From Candidatus Saccharimonadota bacterium (GTDB taxonomy: Bacteria; Patescibacteriota; Saccharimonadia; Saccharimonadales; Saccharimonadaceae): DNA of 52,069 bases. The position numbers and the translations under genes were made by a program. Shown piece after piece: positions 1 to 7,807 of the stretch. Below the pieces are notes generated by a model, which searched no databases, was not told the DNA's origin, and saw nothing but the letters and a program-made list of their open reading frames with translations. The stretch lies in NCBI GenBank assembly GCA_017514975.1, contig JAFWIF010000014.1, positions 1 through 52,069 of the forward strand. Direction: 5' to 3'. The stretch's first letter is position 1; every line of letters begins with the position of its first letter.

Positions 1-502
1 AATAGTTGTTTTCGCATACTGGGCTTTCACCATCTTTGGCGCGCCATTCAAACGCTTCCGCTAACAACTACGAAGCTTATCCACTCAGTTTACGCTGTTG
101 GTTTTCATGCCGAACGGTCAAATAAATTAACTGCTCAGCACGAAAATTATCTCGACACACAACACCCCTAATAACTCTGGGCGTAAACCCGTAAGGTTAT
201 CTTGAGGTTTGGACTGTTCCAATTTCGCTTGCCACTACTTTCGGAATCGTTGGTTACTTTCTTTTCCTCAACCTACTAAGATGATTCAGTTCGGCTGGTT
301 CCCGTCTCGTTAGCCTATGTGTTCAGCCAACGGCAATACGACATGACTCGTATTAGGTTGCCCCATTCGGAGATCTCCGGATTAACGCTTGTTCTCAGCT
401 ACCCGAAGCTTATCGCAGAGTTCTACGTCCTTCATCGGTTGCAAATGTCAAGGCATCCACTATCAGTGCCCTTATGTACCTTTTTATGCATTGACTTAAC
501 TA
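1..502 (-). rRNA. rrl: 23S ribosomal RNA, 5' part (runs off window start)
   Basis: This is the 5' region of the large-subunit rRNA, read on the minus strand. On that strand I see the near-universal early-domain-I signatures: a GTTAAGTCAATGC start, GGTGGATGCC-like TAGTGGATGCC, GATGAAGGACGT, TGCGATAAGC and CCGAATGGGG. The mature 5' end is placed near 500-502 by analogy with other bacterial 23S genes, so it is approximate. The remaining roughly 2.4 kb or more lies outside the window. Upstream there is no 16S gene or tRNA. A promoter and then a protein-coding gene are found instead, so this 23S appears to be transcribed alone. Confidence 0.93.
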
Positions 503-864
503 GAAATTGATTTTCAATTTCTAATACCGTCAATTAAATTTCTTTCGTTGTCGCTAAATTGTTAAAAGATAAACTTTGCTTTGCGAAGATTTAAATAATT
601 ATCGACGCAAATAAAACCATTGCTAATTTGTTAAATTCGCTGATTTTTCGCAGTTCATCAGACTATTATCAGAGGTTCAAAAGCTGAACATGAAGAAAAC
701 TAATCTTATCTTAGCGCAGATTTATGTTTTGTGCAAGGGTTTTTTGTGACTTTTTTGCAGCTTTTTGCGTTAAAGACCCGCGGATACGTTTTCGGAAAAA
801 ATCCGATAGGCACGAAAGCTCGAGAAGTGAGGAGTCGAGTTTTGTGAAAACGAAGATTGAGCAA
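503..864. other. Leader and spacer upstream of the 23S gene
   Basis: This gene-free stretch separates the surface-protein gene ending at 865 from the 23S gene. It is AT-rich over roughly 503-700, the expected transcribed leader of the 23S precursor. I found no tRNA cloverleaf and no 16S 3' end or anti-Shine-Dalgarno. A weak 5-bp inverted repeat (CTCGA / TCGAG, about 820-840) could belong to the end of the neighbouring mRNA, but it lacks a T-run. Confidence 0.6.
708..736 (-). promoter_or_regulatory. Predicted promoter of the 23S rRNA gene
   Basis: On the minus strand, a -35 TTGCAC (731-736) and a -10 TAAGAT (708-713) are separated by exactly 17 nt. Transcription would start near 701, about 200 nt upstream of the mature 23S end. 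The position between the surface-protein gene and the 23S gene supports independent transcription of the 23S. Confidence 0.6.
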
Positions 865-2238
865 CTATTTAATTTTACGGCCAATAGTAAAGACTACCGT
901 GATGAGGCCAGCAATCGAGGCGCCAAGAAGAGTAAACGGAGGCTTAAGGTTCTTTTTAGTTTCATCATCTGTATTGGGATTGGCTGGGGTTTGAGGATTA
1001 ACCACGGTTACTGCGGTAGTTTTTTCAGGATTCTTGCTATCTTCTAGGCTCGCCAGACCTGATAGCTCTTCGGTGATACTTTTATTTTTAAAAGTGTAAG
1101 TTACATTATCAGTAACTGTGCCTTCTGCTTTAGTAAGTGATGTATCATCATTTATAGATACTAGCTGCCATCCATCAGAAGTAAGCTCTTCTATTTCATA
1201 TGTATATCCATCAGGAATAGATATATCTACTTTTTCATTATTTTTTAGTTTAAATGAATATGTGTTTTCTTCTATTGGAGTGCCTAACTCTGATGAGAGA
1301 TCTAGGTAATATTCCTTTCTTTCAATATTTTCATCTCGTATGTCATAATAATTTTTAATAATACCGTTCTCATCATTAACCCAATATTCTGTGTATCCTT
1401 CTTTATTATCATTCGCATAAGCTTCCGCATTTGTCTCGTCTATATACAAATCAAAAACTTCTCCTTTATACGTTATTTGATAATCTTCACCTAATTTATG
1501 TAACTCATCAGTCGGTTCCCAACTCAAAATCATCTTAACAAATGGTAATGGTAAAAAATAATCCTCTTCTCCATATAAAGTATCAAAATAAATAAATTTT
1601 TTTAACGTTCTAGATGAACCACCCTCTATCTCACTAACATCAAAATATTCACCATATTTATTAAAAGTTAATTTACTGTCATCATGTTTAGGTACAGATA
1701 TAGGATATATCAATGATCTAAATAATCCATACGTTGTATAAACAGGGTTTCCCCTTTTTACACAGTCAAGTGGTGCAATCTCTTCTTGATTTAACAGTGC
1801 CAAATCATTTAAATTTTCAAAAGATTGTATATTGAGGCGTGATTTATAGGTATTAGTACGCCAATCCAACGAATATAGATAATTTATGCTTTCGTCATAA
1901 AAATCATTATATTTTGCAATAGATTTCCAACCTTTTGTAATTTCTTCTTCCTTCCATGCCTTCACCCTATAAGTAAACTGTCCATCTTTATTACCTACTG
2001 TTTCTTTTTTTATTGTTATAGTATGGGTCGAAGATTGTTGCTGCTGGGCATAAGTTCTAGCAACGAAGGCCGGGATGCCGCACAGAGAAAAGACGGAGAA
2101 AAAGAGAGCGAGAAAAATGAAGGAGAAGCGGAATTTTAATAGCGGGCGCGTAAAAGGGGTTAAGGGGCGTTTATGATACCCCCCCCCAGAGGCTTGAGTT
2201 TTTATGGGCGATTTGCCCAGAATTTGAGGCGCGCGCAT
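865..2238 (-). CDS. Secreted, wall-anchored surface protein with pilin-like (DUF7601/Spy0128-type) domain
   Basis: The product is a 457-residue predicted cell-surface protein of unknown ligand. It has an unusually long N-region of about 36 residues, a hydrophobic signal core at residues 38-60 ending near TYAQ, a large extracellular part, and a C-terminal membrane helix (about 435-453) with a basic tail preceded by NPNTDD near 420. The start of the mature part (TITIKKETVGN) and the stretch around residues 325-390 (SFKLKNNEKVDISIPDGYTY) resemble the streptococcal pilin isopeptide-type fold. That family assignment is by eye. The ATG is supported by AAGGAG about 10 nt upstream. A run of nine G on the coding strand encodes three glycines before the signal peptide (residues 18-20), so any length change not divisible by three would frameshift the protein. 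The neighbouring genes are also surface-related. Confidence 0.75.
   Translation of the reverse strand: MRAPQILGKSPIKTQASGGGYHKRPLTPFTRPLLKFRFSFIFLALFFSVFSLCGIPAFVARTYAQQQQSSTHTITIKKETVGNKDGQFTYRVKAWKEEEITKGWKSIAKYNDFYDESINYLYSLDWRTNTYKSRLNIQSFENLNDLALLNQEEIAPLDCVKRGNPVYTTYGLFRSLIYPISVPKHDDSKLTFNKYGEYFDVSEIEGGSSRTLKKFIYFDTLYGEEDYFLPLPFVKMILSWEPTDELHKLGEDYQITYKGEVFDLYIDETNAEAYANDNKEGYTEYWVNDENGIIKNYYDIRDENIERKEYYLDLSSELGTPIEENTYSFKLKNNEKVDISIPDGYTYEIEELTSDGWQLVSINDDTSLTKAEGTVTDNVTYTFKNKSITEELSGLASLEDSKNPEKTTAVTVVNPQTPANPNTDDETKKNLKPPFTLLGASIAGLITVVFTIGRKIK
2179..2187 (-). repeat. G9 homopolymer inside a coding region
   Basis: Nine consecutive C on the plus strand read as three GGG glycine codons (residues 18-20) of the surface protein. 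The tract lies after a well-supported ATG and before the signal peptide core. No in-frame ATG, GTG or TTG is available between the tract and the signal peptide to rescue translation if the length changes. Confidence 0.9.
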
Positions 2239-2290
2239 GATAAATTTGCTCCTTGTTTTTTGCTTTTTATTTTGACCTTATTGTGGTTTT

Positions 2291-2319
2291 AGGGTAGCAT
2301 AACTGGCGGATTCTGTCAA
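2291..2319 (-). promoter_or_regulatory. Promoter of the pilin-like surface protein gene
   Basis: TTGACA (2314-2319) and TACCCT (2291-2296) are separated by 17 nt on the minus strand. The leader is about 45 nt and ends in AAGGAG upstream of the ATG at 2238. The spacer here contains no homopolymer, unlike the promoters at 3090-3120 and 9158-9184. Confidence 0.7.
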
Positions 2320-2415
2320 TGCTTGACATTTTTGGTATTTTGTGATAGAATAGAGATAATCTCTGGGAATGTGGGCTTCTTTGGGGTTTTGGCTTCGGGG
2401 CGGGAGGCGTTTCGC

Positions 2416-3054
2416 CTAGTTTTCCGAGTTCTCTGATTCGTCTTTCGGAAGAGCGCGGTAAGTATCTTCGAAATCACGTGGATTAATAGCATACATATCT
2501 TCGGGGTTGGTGATATTGATATAGCTACCTTTTGGCATTCGCATCTCGTCGCCCCATTGGGAAATGACAAGGTTTTCGGAGGTCTTGACAAATTTCTGCT
2601 TGCCACCGGTTGGACGAAAAACACCCGGATGCTCGGGGTCGGCCTCGTATTTCTGCTTGAATTTTGCATCACCAATAATCCATTCGTTTTTATTGCCATT
2701 GCGGTCAATGATTGGTTCGCCGGCATCGTTGGTCTTTGTGACAATCCAGCCAGCTTCACCTGTCTCCTCGTCGAGCTCCACGACGCCGACTCGCTCCTTG
2801 ATAGGGGCGCCTGTATCTGGATCTTCGCTCCACGAAATCACTTCTTGGCCGAGCTTGCCGCGGATGGCGGAAATGCGAGCAAATTTCTCCGCCTCAAAAG
2901 CCGTAAGACTACCGTTTTCGAGGCCGGCTTCAACATATTCTTTTGTATTCACCTCACGATATGTGTTTTCTCCGCTTTGTTCTAGGCGACTTTTAAGATT
3001 CCAGACATCTTGATTTTGGTTGTTATTTGAGCCGTCAAAAAGCTTCTCCTTCAT
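2416..3054 (-). CDS. Conserved hypothetical protein, cytosolic, possible PGDYG-like C-terminus
   Basis: The product is 212 residues, acidic, with no signal peptide or membrane helix. The C-terminal third contains FVKTSENLVISQWGDEMRMP, then KGSYINI and DFEDTYRAL. This loosely recalls the small PGDYG domain (a short beta-rich domain with a pro-gly-asp-tyr type turn), but key residues differ, so the function is unknown. The ATG has a strong GGAGGT 8 nt upstream. Its promoter contains a G10 tract in the -35/-10 spacer, suggesting variable expression. The gene lies between the surface-protein gene and the M16 peptidase, on the same strand but separated from each by its own promoter region. Confidence 0.7.
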   Translation of the reverse strand: MKEKLFDGSNNNQNQDVWNLKSRLEQSGENTYREVNTKEYVEAGLENGSLTAFEAEKFARISAIRGKLGQEVISWSEDPDTGAPIKERVGVVELDEETGEAGWIVTKTNDAGEPIIDRNGNKNEWIIGDAKFKQKYEADPEHPGVFRPTGGKQKFVKTSENLVISQWGDEMRMPKGSYINITNPEDMYAINPRDFEDTYRALPKDESENSEN

Positions 3055-3089
3055 AAGGATTTACCTCCGTTATATTTATATGTACCCCT

Positions 3090-3120
3090 ATGGTACCCCC
3101 CCCCCGAAACTTTTTGTCAA
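3090..3120 (-). promoter_or_regulatory. Promoter with G10 tract in the spacer (putative phase-variable promoter)
   Basis: On the minus strand, TTGACA (3115-3120) and TACCAT (3090-3095) are separated by 19 nt. Ten of these are an uninterrupted G run (3096-3105). A consensus -35 with a spacer two nucleotides too long suggests weak expression in this sequence version. Loss of one or two G would restore 18 or 17 nt. The start codon is about 40 nt downstream of the tract. The -10 box has only four of six consensus bases. Confidence 0.65.
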
Positions 3121-3196
3121 GCGCTCGACTGCCTCGACTTGCCTTATTCTCGGTCGCCTGATTCGAGAACCTGGGCGACGAAGCGTAATCTCTTAC

Positions 3197-3305
3197 GCGA
3201 GAACCAAAAAAATAACGACGCTTCTGGCGAGCGGCGTTATATTAATGCGTGGCGAAAATCAAAAAAACAACGAGGTTCTGACAAGCGGAGCTATATTAGT
3301 ACACG
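3197..3305. repeat. Diverged 55-bp tandem direct repeat
   Basis: Two copies are seen (about 3197-3251 and 3252-3305). They share the order GCGA-AA-C, a run of seven A, AACGA, TTCTG, AAGCGG or GAGCGG, then TATATTA. A 6-bp hairpin with a TCTC loop (GCGTAA/TTACGC, about 3184-3199) precedes them. No coding region is convincing here. The segment lies between the M16 peptidase stop and the G10 promoter and has no assigned role. Confidence 0.55.
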
Positions 3306-3329
3306 ACAACAAGATTATGGCAAGCGAGA

Positions 3330-4607
3330 CTAGATTGCGCCGAGAACGCGCGACCAAAGTTCATCGACGACGGATTTATTCATATTGCCAACGGCGGCGA
3401 GACCAGAGATGCCAGATTGCATAAATTCGCGGGCAATACAGACAACCTCACCTTTGTTGATGTTGTCGATCAGTTTAATCGTCGAGTCAAGCGGCTCGAA
3501 TTGACCAGTAGAGAGGTAGCGATAGAGATAATATCCGCTCAGCTGACTCGGAGTCTGAGCGAGCATCTGATGGCGCCCAAGTGCATAGCTTTTTGCGGCA
3601 GCAACGTCAACCTCGCCAATATCGCCATTAATTACTTTGGCAAGCTCGACGGCAATTAAGTCGAAGAGTTCGGTAGCGTTTTCGGAATTGACCTCACCGT
3701 CGAAATCCCATGTCGTACTCCACTTGTCGCTACTGTTACTAGAGCCAATGCCATAGACAATGCCACGTTTGCGTGCAGTGCCAAAAATTTTACTGCTCAT
3801 CGTTCCATTGAGGATGTGATTCAAAGAGCGAAGTACCTGCAACTCGTGGGCGGATAGAATGCGAGGCAAAATAAACGAAAAACCGAAACAGACGTTGCTT
3901 GCGTCTTTGCGACGAATAAGATTGGCGCCAGCGTTTTTGTATTCGGTAATCGGCGTTTCGAGCGTTTCGCCAGCCTCAAGCGACCACGCTTCAAGCATAT
4001 TAATGATTTTTTTCTTGCGACCGCGTAGCGAACCGGTAATCACGAACTGCATATTGTTCGCAGTGTGAGTGCGGCGGTGGTGGTCGCGGACATCTTTGAG
4101 TGTTATATTGTTGATGGTTTTAAGGCGTTCGGAATAGGTGAGACTGGGGTCACCGAGGGCCTGTTGTAGTTTTGGCCAGATAAGACGCGAGTAATCGTTC
4201 TGATAACCAGTCAATTCGGAACGAACGTTGCCCTTTTCGCTAGCCAATTCGTCGTCATTGAAACGTGGCTCAGCGACAGCCAGAGCCTGCAACTCTAAGA
4301 TGCGCTCCCATTCAAAATCTGCACACTCTGCCTCGTAAACGATAAACTCGTCTGATGTCCAAGCGTTATGATAAGCGCCATTCTTGGTAAACTCATTTTC
4401 GTAGGCTTGCTCATCAGCATACTGGGAATTCTTGCCAAATGCCATGTGCTCCATAAGATGGGCAACTTCATAAATATCGGGTCGCTTGACGAATTTATTG
4501 CCGGCGCGAAATGCAACGCGAAAATCCATAACGCTCGCACCTGGAGCGTCGATAAGAAGGCCACGACTACCATTCTTAAGCTTGACTTCTTCGATGGAAT
4601 GTTTCAT
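3330..4607 (-). CDS. M16-family zinc peptidase (insulinase/processing-peptidase type)
   Basis: The 425-residue protein carries the inverted zinc motif HxxEH in AHLMEHMAFG near residue 50, the hallmark of M16 metallopeptidases. A helical region follows with a further acidic zinc-ligand candidate about 75 residues later. Two M16 half-domains are expected in this length. No signal peptide is seen, so it is probably cytosolic, degrading peptides or short polypeptides. M16 enzymes often act as heteromeric pairs, but no partner is in the window. It lies 80 nt downstream of secA on the same strand and may be co-transcribed with it. No clear Shine-Dalgarno precedes the ATG. Family assignment is firm; the substrate is unknown. 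Confidence 0.88.
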   Translation of the reverse strand: MKHSIEEVKLKNGSRGLLIDAPGASVMDFRVAFRAGNKFVKRPDIYEVAHLMEHMAFGKNSQYADEQAYENEFTKNGAYHNAWTSDEFIVYEAECADFEWERILELQALAVAEPRFNDDELASEKGNVRSELTGYQNDYSRLIWPKLQQALGDPSLTYSERLKTINNITLKDVRDHHRRTHTANNMQFVITGSLRGRKKKIINMLEAWSLEAGETLETPITEYKNAGANLIRRKDASNVCFGFSFILPRILSAHELQVLRSLNHILNGTMSSKIFGTARKRGIVYGIGSSNSSDKWSTTWDFDGEVNSENATELFDLIAVELAKVINGDIGEVDVAAAKSYALGRHQMLAQTPSQLSGYYLYRYLSTGQFEPLDSTIKLIDNINKGEVVCIAREFMQSGISGLAAVGNMNKSVVDELWSRVLGAI

Positions 4608-4635
4608 ATGTTTTCAATAAAATTACTGCTTATCC

Positions 4636-4664
4636 TTGACTTTTTTAATTATTTGTGATATAAT
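4636..4664 (+). promoter_or_regulatory. Orphan near-consensus promoter facing into the 3' end of secA
   Basis: The plus strand reads TTGACT (4636-4641), 17 nt, then TATAAT (4659-4664). No plus-strand gene follows; transcription would start near 4671 and run antisense into secA. A 7-bp hairpin (GTCGCTA / TAGCGAC, about 4673-4694) lies immediately downstream. The transcript could be a short antisense RNA, or the match could be fortuitous in an AT-rich gap. Confidence 0.45.
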
Positions 4665-4687
4665 GAAAGGATAGTCGCTACCTATGA

Positions 4688-7600
4688 TTAGCGACGGCTA
4701 CGCTTTTTGTTCTGGCGAGCCTTCTTTTTTGCCTTGCGAGCTTGATTGCGCTTGGTGTTTCTGTCGGTATTTTTGCCACCCGCAGAGCGAGACGAGCTAA
4801 GTGTGGCAAGGTCGTCATCGGAAAGATAAAGTTCGCCAGAAGCACTATCGCCATCGAGCGCTTCAGCGGTAACGGTTGCGCCGTTGTCTTCGGCGCGAAT
4901 ACGACGAACATTGCGCTTTGCTGTCGGCGAAACACCTTGAGCATCCTTAGTGAATTCCTTATCAAGGTTCTTGATACCACTCGAAACTTCATTGACGCCT
5001 TTTTCGGTAGCCGACTCAGCCATCTTGGTCAATTCGGTATCATACTTATCGTCCGCGACAGCGGCAAGATCCTGTTGCGAGAGGCTGAGAAGAATATGCA
5101 TAACCTCCTCGCGCAAAGTACGCTGAAGCCCGTCAAATAGCTTTTGCGACTCGCTGCGATATTCAACGAGCGGATCACGCTGGCCAACGCTGCGCCAATG
5201 AATACCTTCGCGAAGATGTTGCATGTTTTCGAGGTGTTGCATCCAAAGCGTATCGAGCACATTGAGGTAAACTTCGCGCTCGACCTTGCGCATCGTCTCT
5301 TCGCCAAATTCGAGTTCCTTGTCGCGATAAAGCTCTTCGACGGCGGAAAGAGCAAGTTTATAGCGACCAGATTCTTTGCGGGTGTGACCGATGGTGTGAA
5401 TTAAATCGGGATCTAAATCAAAAACACGTTTGAAATTCTCGTCAAATTTTTTGTTGACGCGAGCACTGAATTGCGTCAGCTCGGCAACTTCATCTTTATA
5501 AAGACGCGTAATTTCTGGACGGATATTGTCGCCGTCGAGAATTTTGCGACGCATCGTATAAACAACTTTGCGATGGCGATTGATGACGTTATCATATTGG
5601 ACGACATTTTTACGAGAATCGAAGTTGAAACCTTCGATGCGTTTTTGGGCCTGTTCGAGCGTTCGACTAACGGCCTTGTTGCGAATCGGCTGGTCATCAT
5701 CAATACCAAGTCGCTGCATCAAAACAGAAATACGATCGCCTTGAAAGATGCGCATAAGATCATCTTCGCAACTCACAAAGAACTGCGTTGTACCTGGATC
5801 GCCTTGACGACCACCGCGACCACGAAGCTGATTATCGACGCGACGAGAATCGTGGCGTGCAGTACCGATAACTACTAGACCCCCAAGCTCGCGAACACCG
5901 TCAGCGAGCTTGATGTCGGTGCCGCGTCCGGCCATATTGGTAGCAAGCGTAACAGCGCCCTTTTCGCCAGCCTTGGCAATAATCGATGCTTCGTGTTCGT
6001 TATTTTTGGCATTGAGAATCTCAAACGGAATCCCTGACTGTTCAAGATAGGCAGCGATGCGTTCGTTATTTTCGATCGAATCAGAGCCGACCAGTACGGG
6101 CTGACCGTTATCGTGATAATGTTTGACTTCTTTAGCAATAGCCTTTAGTTTGGCGGCTTCGGTGCGGAAAATCAAATCATCCTTATCGACGCGAATAATC
6201 GGCTTGTTGGGCGGAATCTGGATAACGTCGAGTGCGTAAATTTGCTGAAATTCCTCGGCCTCAGTAAAGGCAGTACCAGTCATACCAGAGAGCTTGCGGT
6301 AGAGACGGAAGAAATTCTGGAAGGAGATCGTTGCCAAAGTTGTTGATTCCTGGCGGACTTGAACGCCTTCTTTGGCTTCAATTGCTTGATGGAGACCTTC
6401 GTTGTAGCGGCGACCGTTCATTAAACGTCCAGTATGCTCATCAACGATAATAACTTCGCCGCTATTTGTCACGACATAATCTTTGTCGCGGCGGAACAAA
6501 GTCTCAGCACGAAGCGCCTGCTCTAAGTGATAAACAATACGCGTGTTTTCGGTCGTATAGAGGGTCTTGATCCCGAGAATCTGCTGAACCTTCTCGACGC
6601 CAGCATCAGTCAAGGTAACAGTGCGACGTTTTTCATCTACGATATAATCTTCGTCGCCAAGACGAGCGCAAACCTTGGCAAATTGATAATAGCTCTCGGG
6701 ATTGTCGGCAGCAGGCGCAGAAATAATCAACGGAGTACGCGCTTCGTCGATGAGAATCGAGTCAACCTCATCGACAATTGCAAAATTGAGCTCGCGTTGG
6801 CGGAGAAATTCGGAATCTTTGACCATATTATCACGGAGATAATCGAAGCCAAATTCGTTGTTGGTTCCGTAAGTAATATCGGCGCGATAGGCTTCCTTGC
6901 GAGTACAAGGTTTCAAGTGGCGAAGGCGAGGATCGTCATGATCGTCGTTTTCGTAAGATTCGTCGTAAATAAAGCTCGCTTCGTTAATAATCACGCCCAC
7001 GCTCAAGCCAAGGTAAGAATACAGTTCCCCCATCCAACCTGCATCGCGCTGCGCAAGGTAATCGTTGACGGTTACGACGTGAACACCGCGCCCAGTCAAA
7101 GCGTTCAAATAGGCCGGAAGTGTCGCAACGAGAGTCTTCCCTTCACCTGTTTTCATCTCAGCAACGTTGCCCTCGTGAAGAGCAATACCGCCAATTAACT
7201 GCACATCGAACGGGCGCATACCAAGCGTGCGCTCGCTTGCTTCGCGCACAAGCGCAAAGGCGTCAGGAAGAAGAGCGTCGAGAGCCTTGTTGTCGTTAGT
7301 AATCTGAAGTTTCTTTTTGAGCGAGCGCGAAGGTCTTGCCGAGGTGGACTCGTTGGCAATTTGCGAAGAAGCTTTCTTTGACGAGTTTCGTCCAGATTTA
7401 ACCGATTCGATAGCGCGATCGGCTTCGACTTGTCTTTGAAGCTTAGTGAGGCGCTTCTTAAGTTTCTCGGTCTGGGAGCGCAACTCGGTTTCGTCCATTT
7501 CGGAATACTTGATGCTCAGCTTATTAATTTCAACAACGCGCTTTTCGAGACGACGAAGCGTTTTCTTCTGAGCGTCGCCGAAAATATGTTGCAAAAACTT

Positions 7601-7723
7601 CGTCATACCGGACTTATCAGCAAGCTTGTCGGTAGGCTTCTTTTCCTTAGGGGTTTTACCCTTAGGAATCTTTTCCTTAGGAAGCGTATCCTGAGGAGAT
7701 TCTTCTGACCTCTTCTTATTCAT
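4688..7723 (-). CDS. secA: Protein translocase ATPase SecA
   Basis: SecA is the ATPase motor that drives unfolded preproteins through SecYEG. The 1011-residue product has the Walker A motif MKTGEGKT, the DEAD-type VDEVDSILIDEARTPLIIS segment, the preprotein cross-linking region, and the helicase C-terminal motif TNMAGRGTDI. The N-terminus has a lysine-rich extension of about 35 residues. The C-terminus ends in a very basic tail (KKKARQNKKRSRR) and lacks the cysteine-rich SEC-C zinc motif. That is a common variation, but it means no standard SecB-binding tail. An extended -10 (TG-T-TATACT, 7730-7735) lies only 6 nt upstream of the ATG, predicting a leaderless mRNA. The surface proteins in this window would be SecA clients. 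Confidence 0.98.
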   Translation of the reverse strand: MNKKRSEESPQDTLPKEKIPKGKTPKEKKPTDKLADKSGMTKFLQHIFGDAQKKTLRRLEKRVVEINKLSIKYSEMDETELRSQTEKLKKRLTKLQRQVEADRAIESVKSGRNSSKKASSQIANESTSARPSRSLKKKLQITNDNKALDALLPDAFALVREASERTLGMRPFDVQLIGGIALHEGNVAEMKTGEGKTLVATLPAYLNALTGRGVHVVTVNDYLAQRDAGWMGELYSYLGLSVGVIINEASFIYDESYENDDHDDPRLRHLKPCTRKEAYRADITYGTNNEFGFDYLRDNMVKDSEFLRQRELNFAIVDEVDSILIDEARTPLIISAPAADNPESYYQFAKVCARLGDEDYIVDEKRRTVTLTDAGVEKVQQILGIKTLYTTENTRIVYHLEQALRAETLFRRDKDYVVTNSGEVIIVDEHTGRLMNGRRYNEGLHQAIEAKEGVQVRQESTTLATISFQNFFRLYRKLSGMTGTAFTEAEEFQQIYALDVIQIPPNKPIIRVDKDDLIFRTEAAKLKAIAKEVKHYHDNGQPVLVGSDSIENNERIAAYLEQSGIPFEILNAKNNEHEASIIAKAGEKGAVTLATNMAGRGTDIKLADGVRELGGLVVIGTARHDSRRVDNQLRGRGGRQGDPGTTQFFVSCEDDLMRIFQGDRISVLMQRLGIDDDQPIRNKAVSRTLEQAQKRIEGFNFDSRKNVVQYDNVINRHRKVVYTMRRKILDGDNIRPEITRLYKDEVAELTQFSARVNKKFDENFKRVFDLDPDLIHTIGHTRKESGRYKLALSAVEELYRDKELEFGEETMRKVEREVYLNVLDTLWMQHLENMQHLREGIHWRSVGQRDPLVEYRSESQKLFDGLQRTLREEVMHILLSLSQQDLAAVADDKYDTELTKMAESATEKGVNEVSSGIKNLDKEFTKDAQGVSPTAKRNVRRIRAEDNGATVTAEALDGDSASGELYLSDDDLATLSSSRSAGGKNTDRNTKRNQARKAKKKARQNKKRSRR

Positions 7724-7807
7724 TCTTTCAGTATAACATAGATAGGAAAGATTGGGGGATAGGTGGAAAAATGAGACTTAGCGCTTCTTTTAGAAGACGC
7801 CAGGGGA

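Noticed and set aside
3020-3424. A plus-strand frame of 134 codons over the 55-bp repeats
   Set aside because: It is antisense to a real start region and promoter, is compositionally odd, and has no ribosome-binding site.
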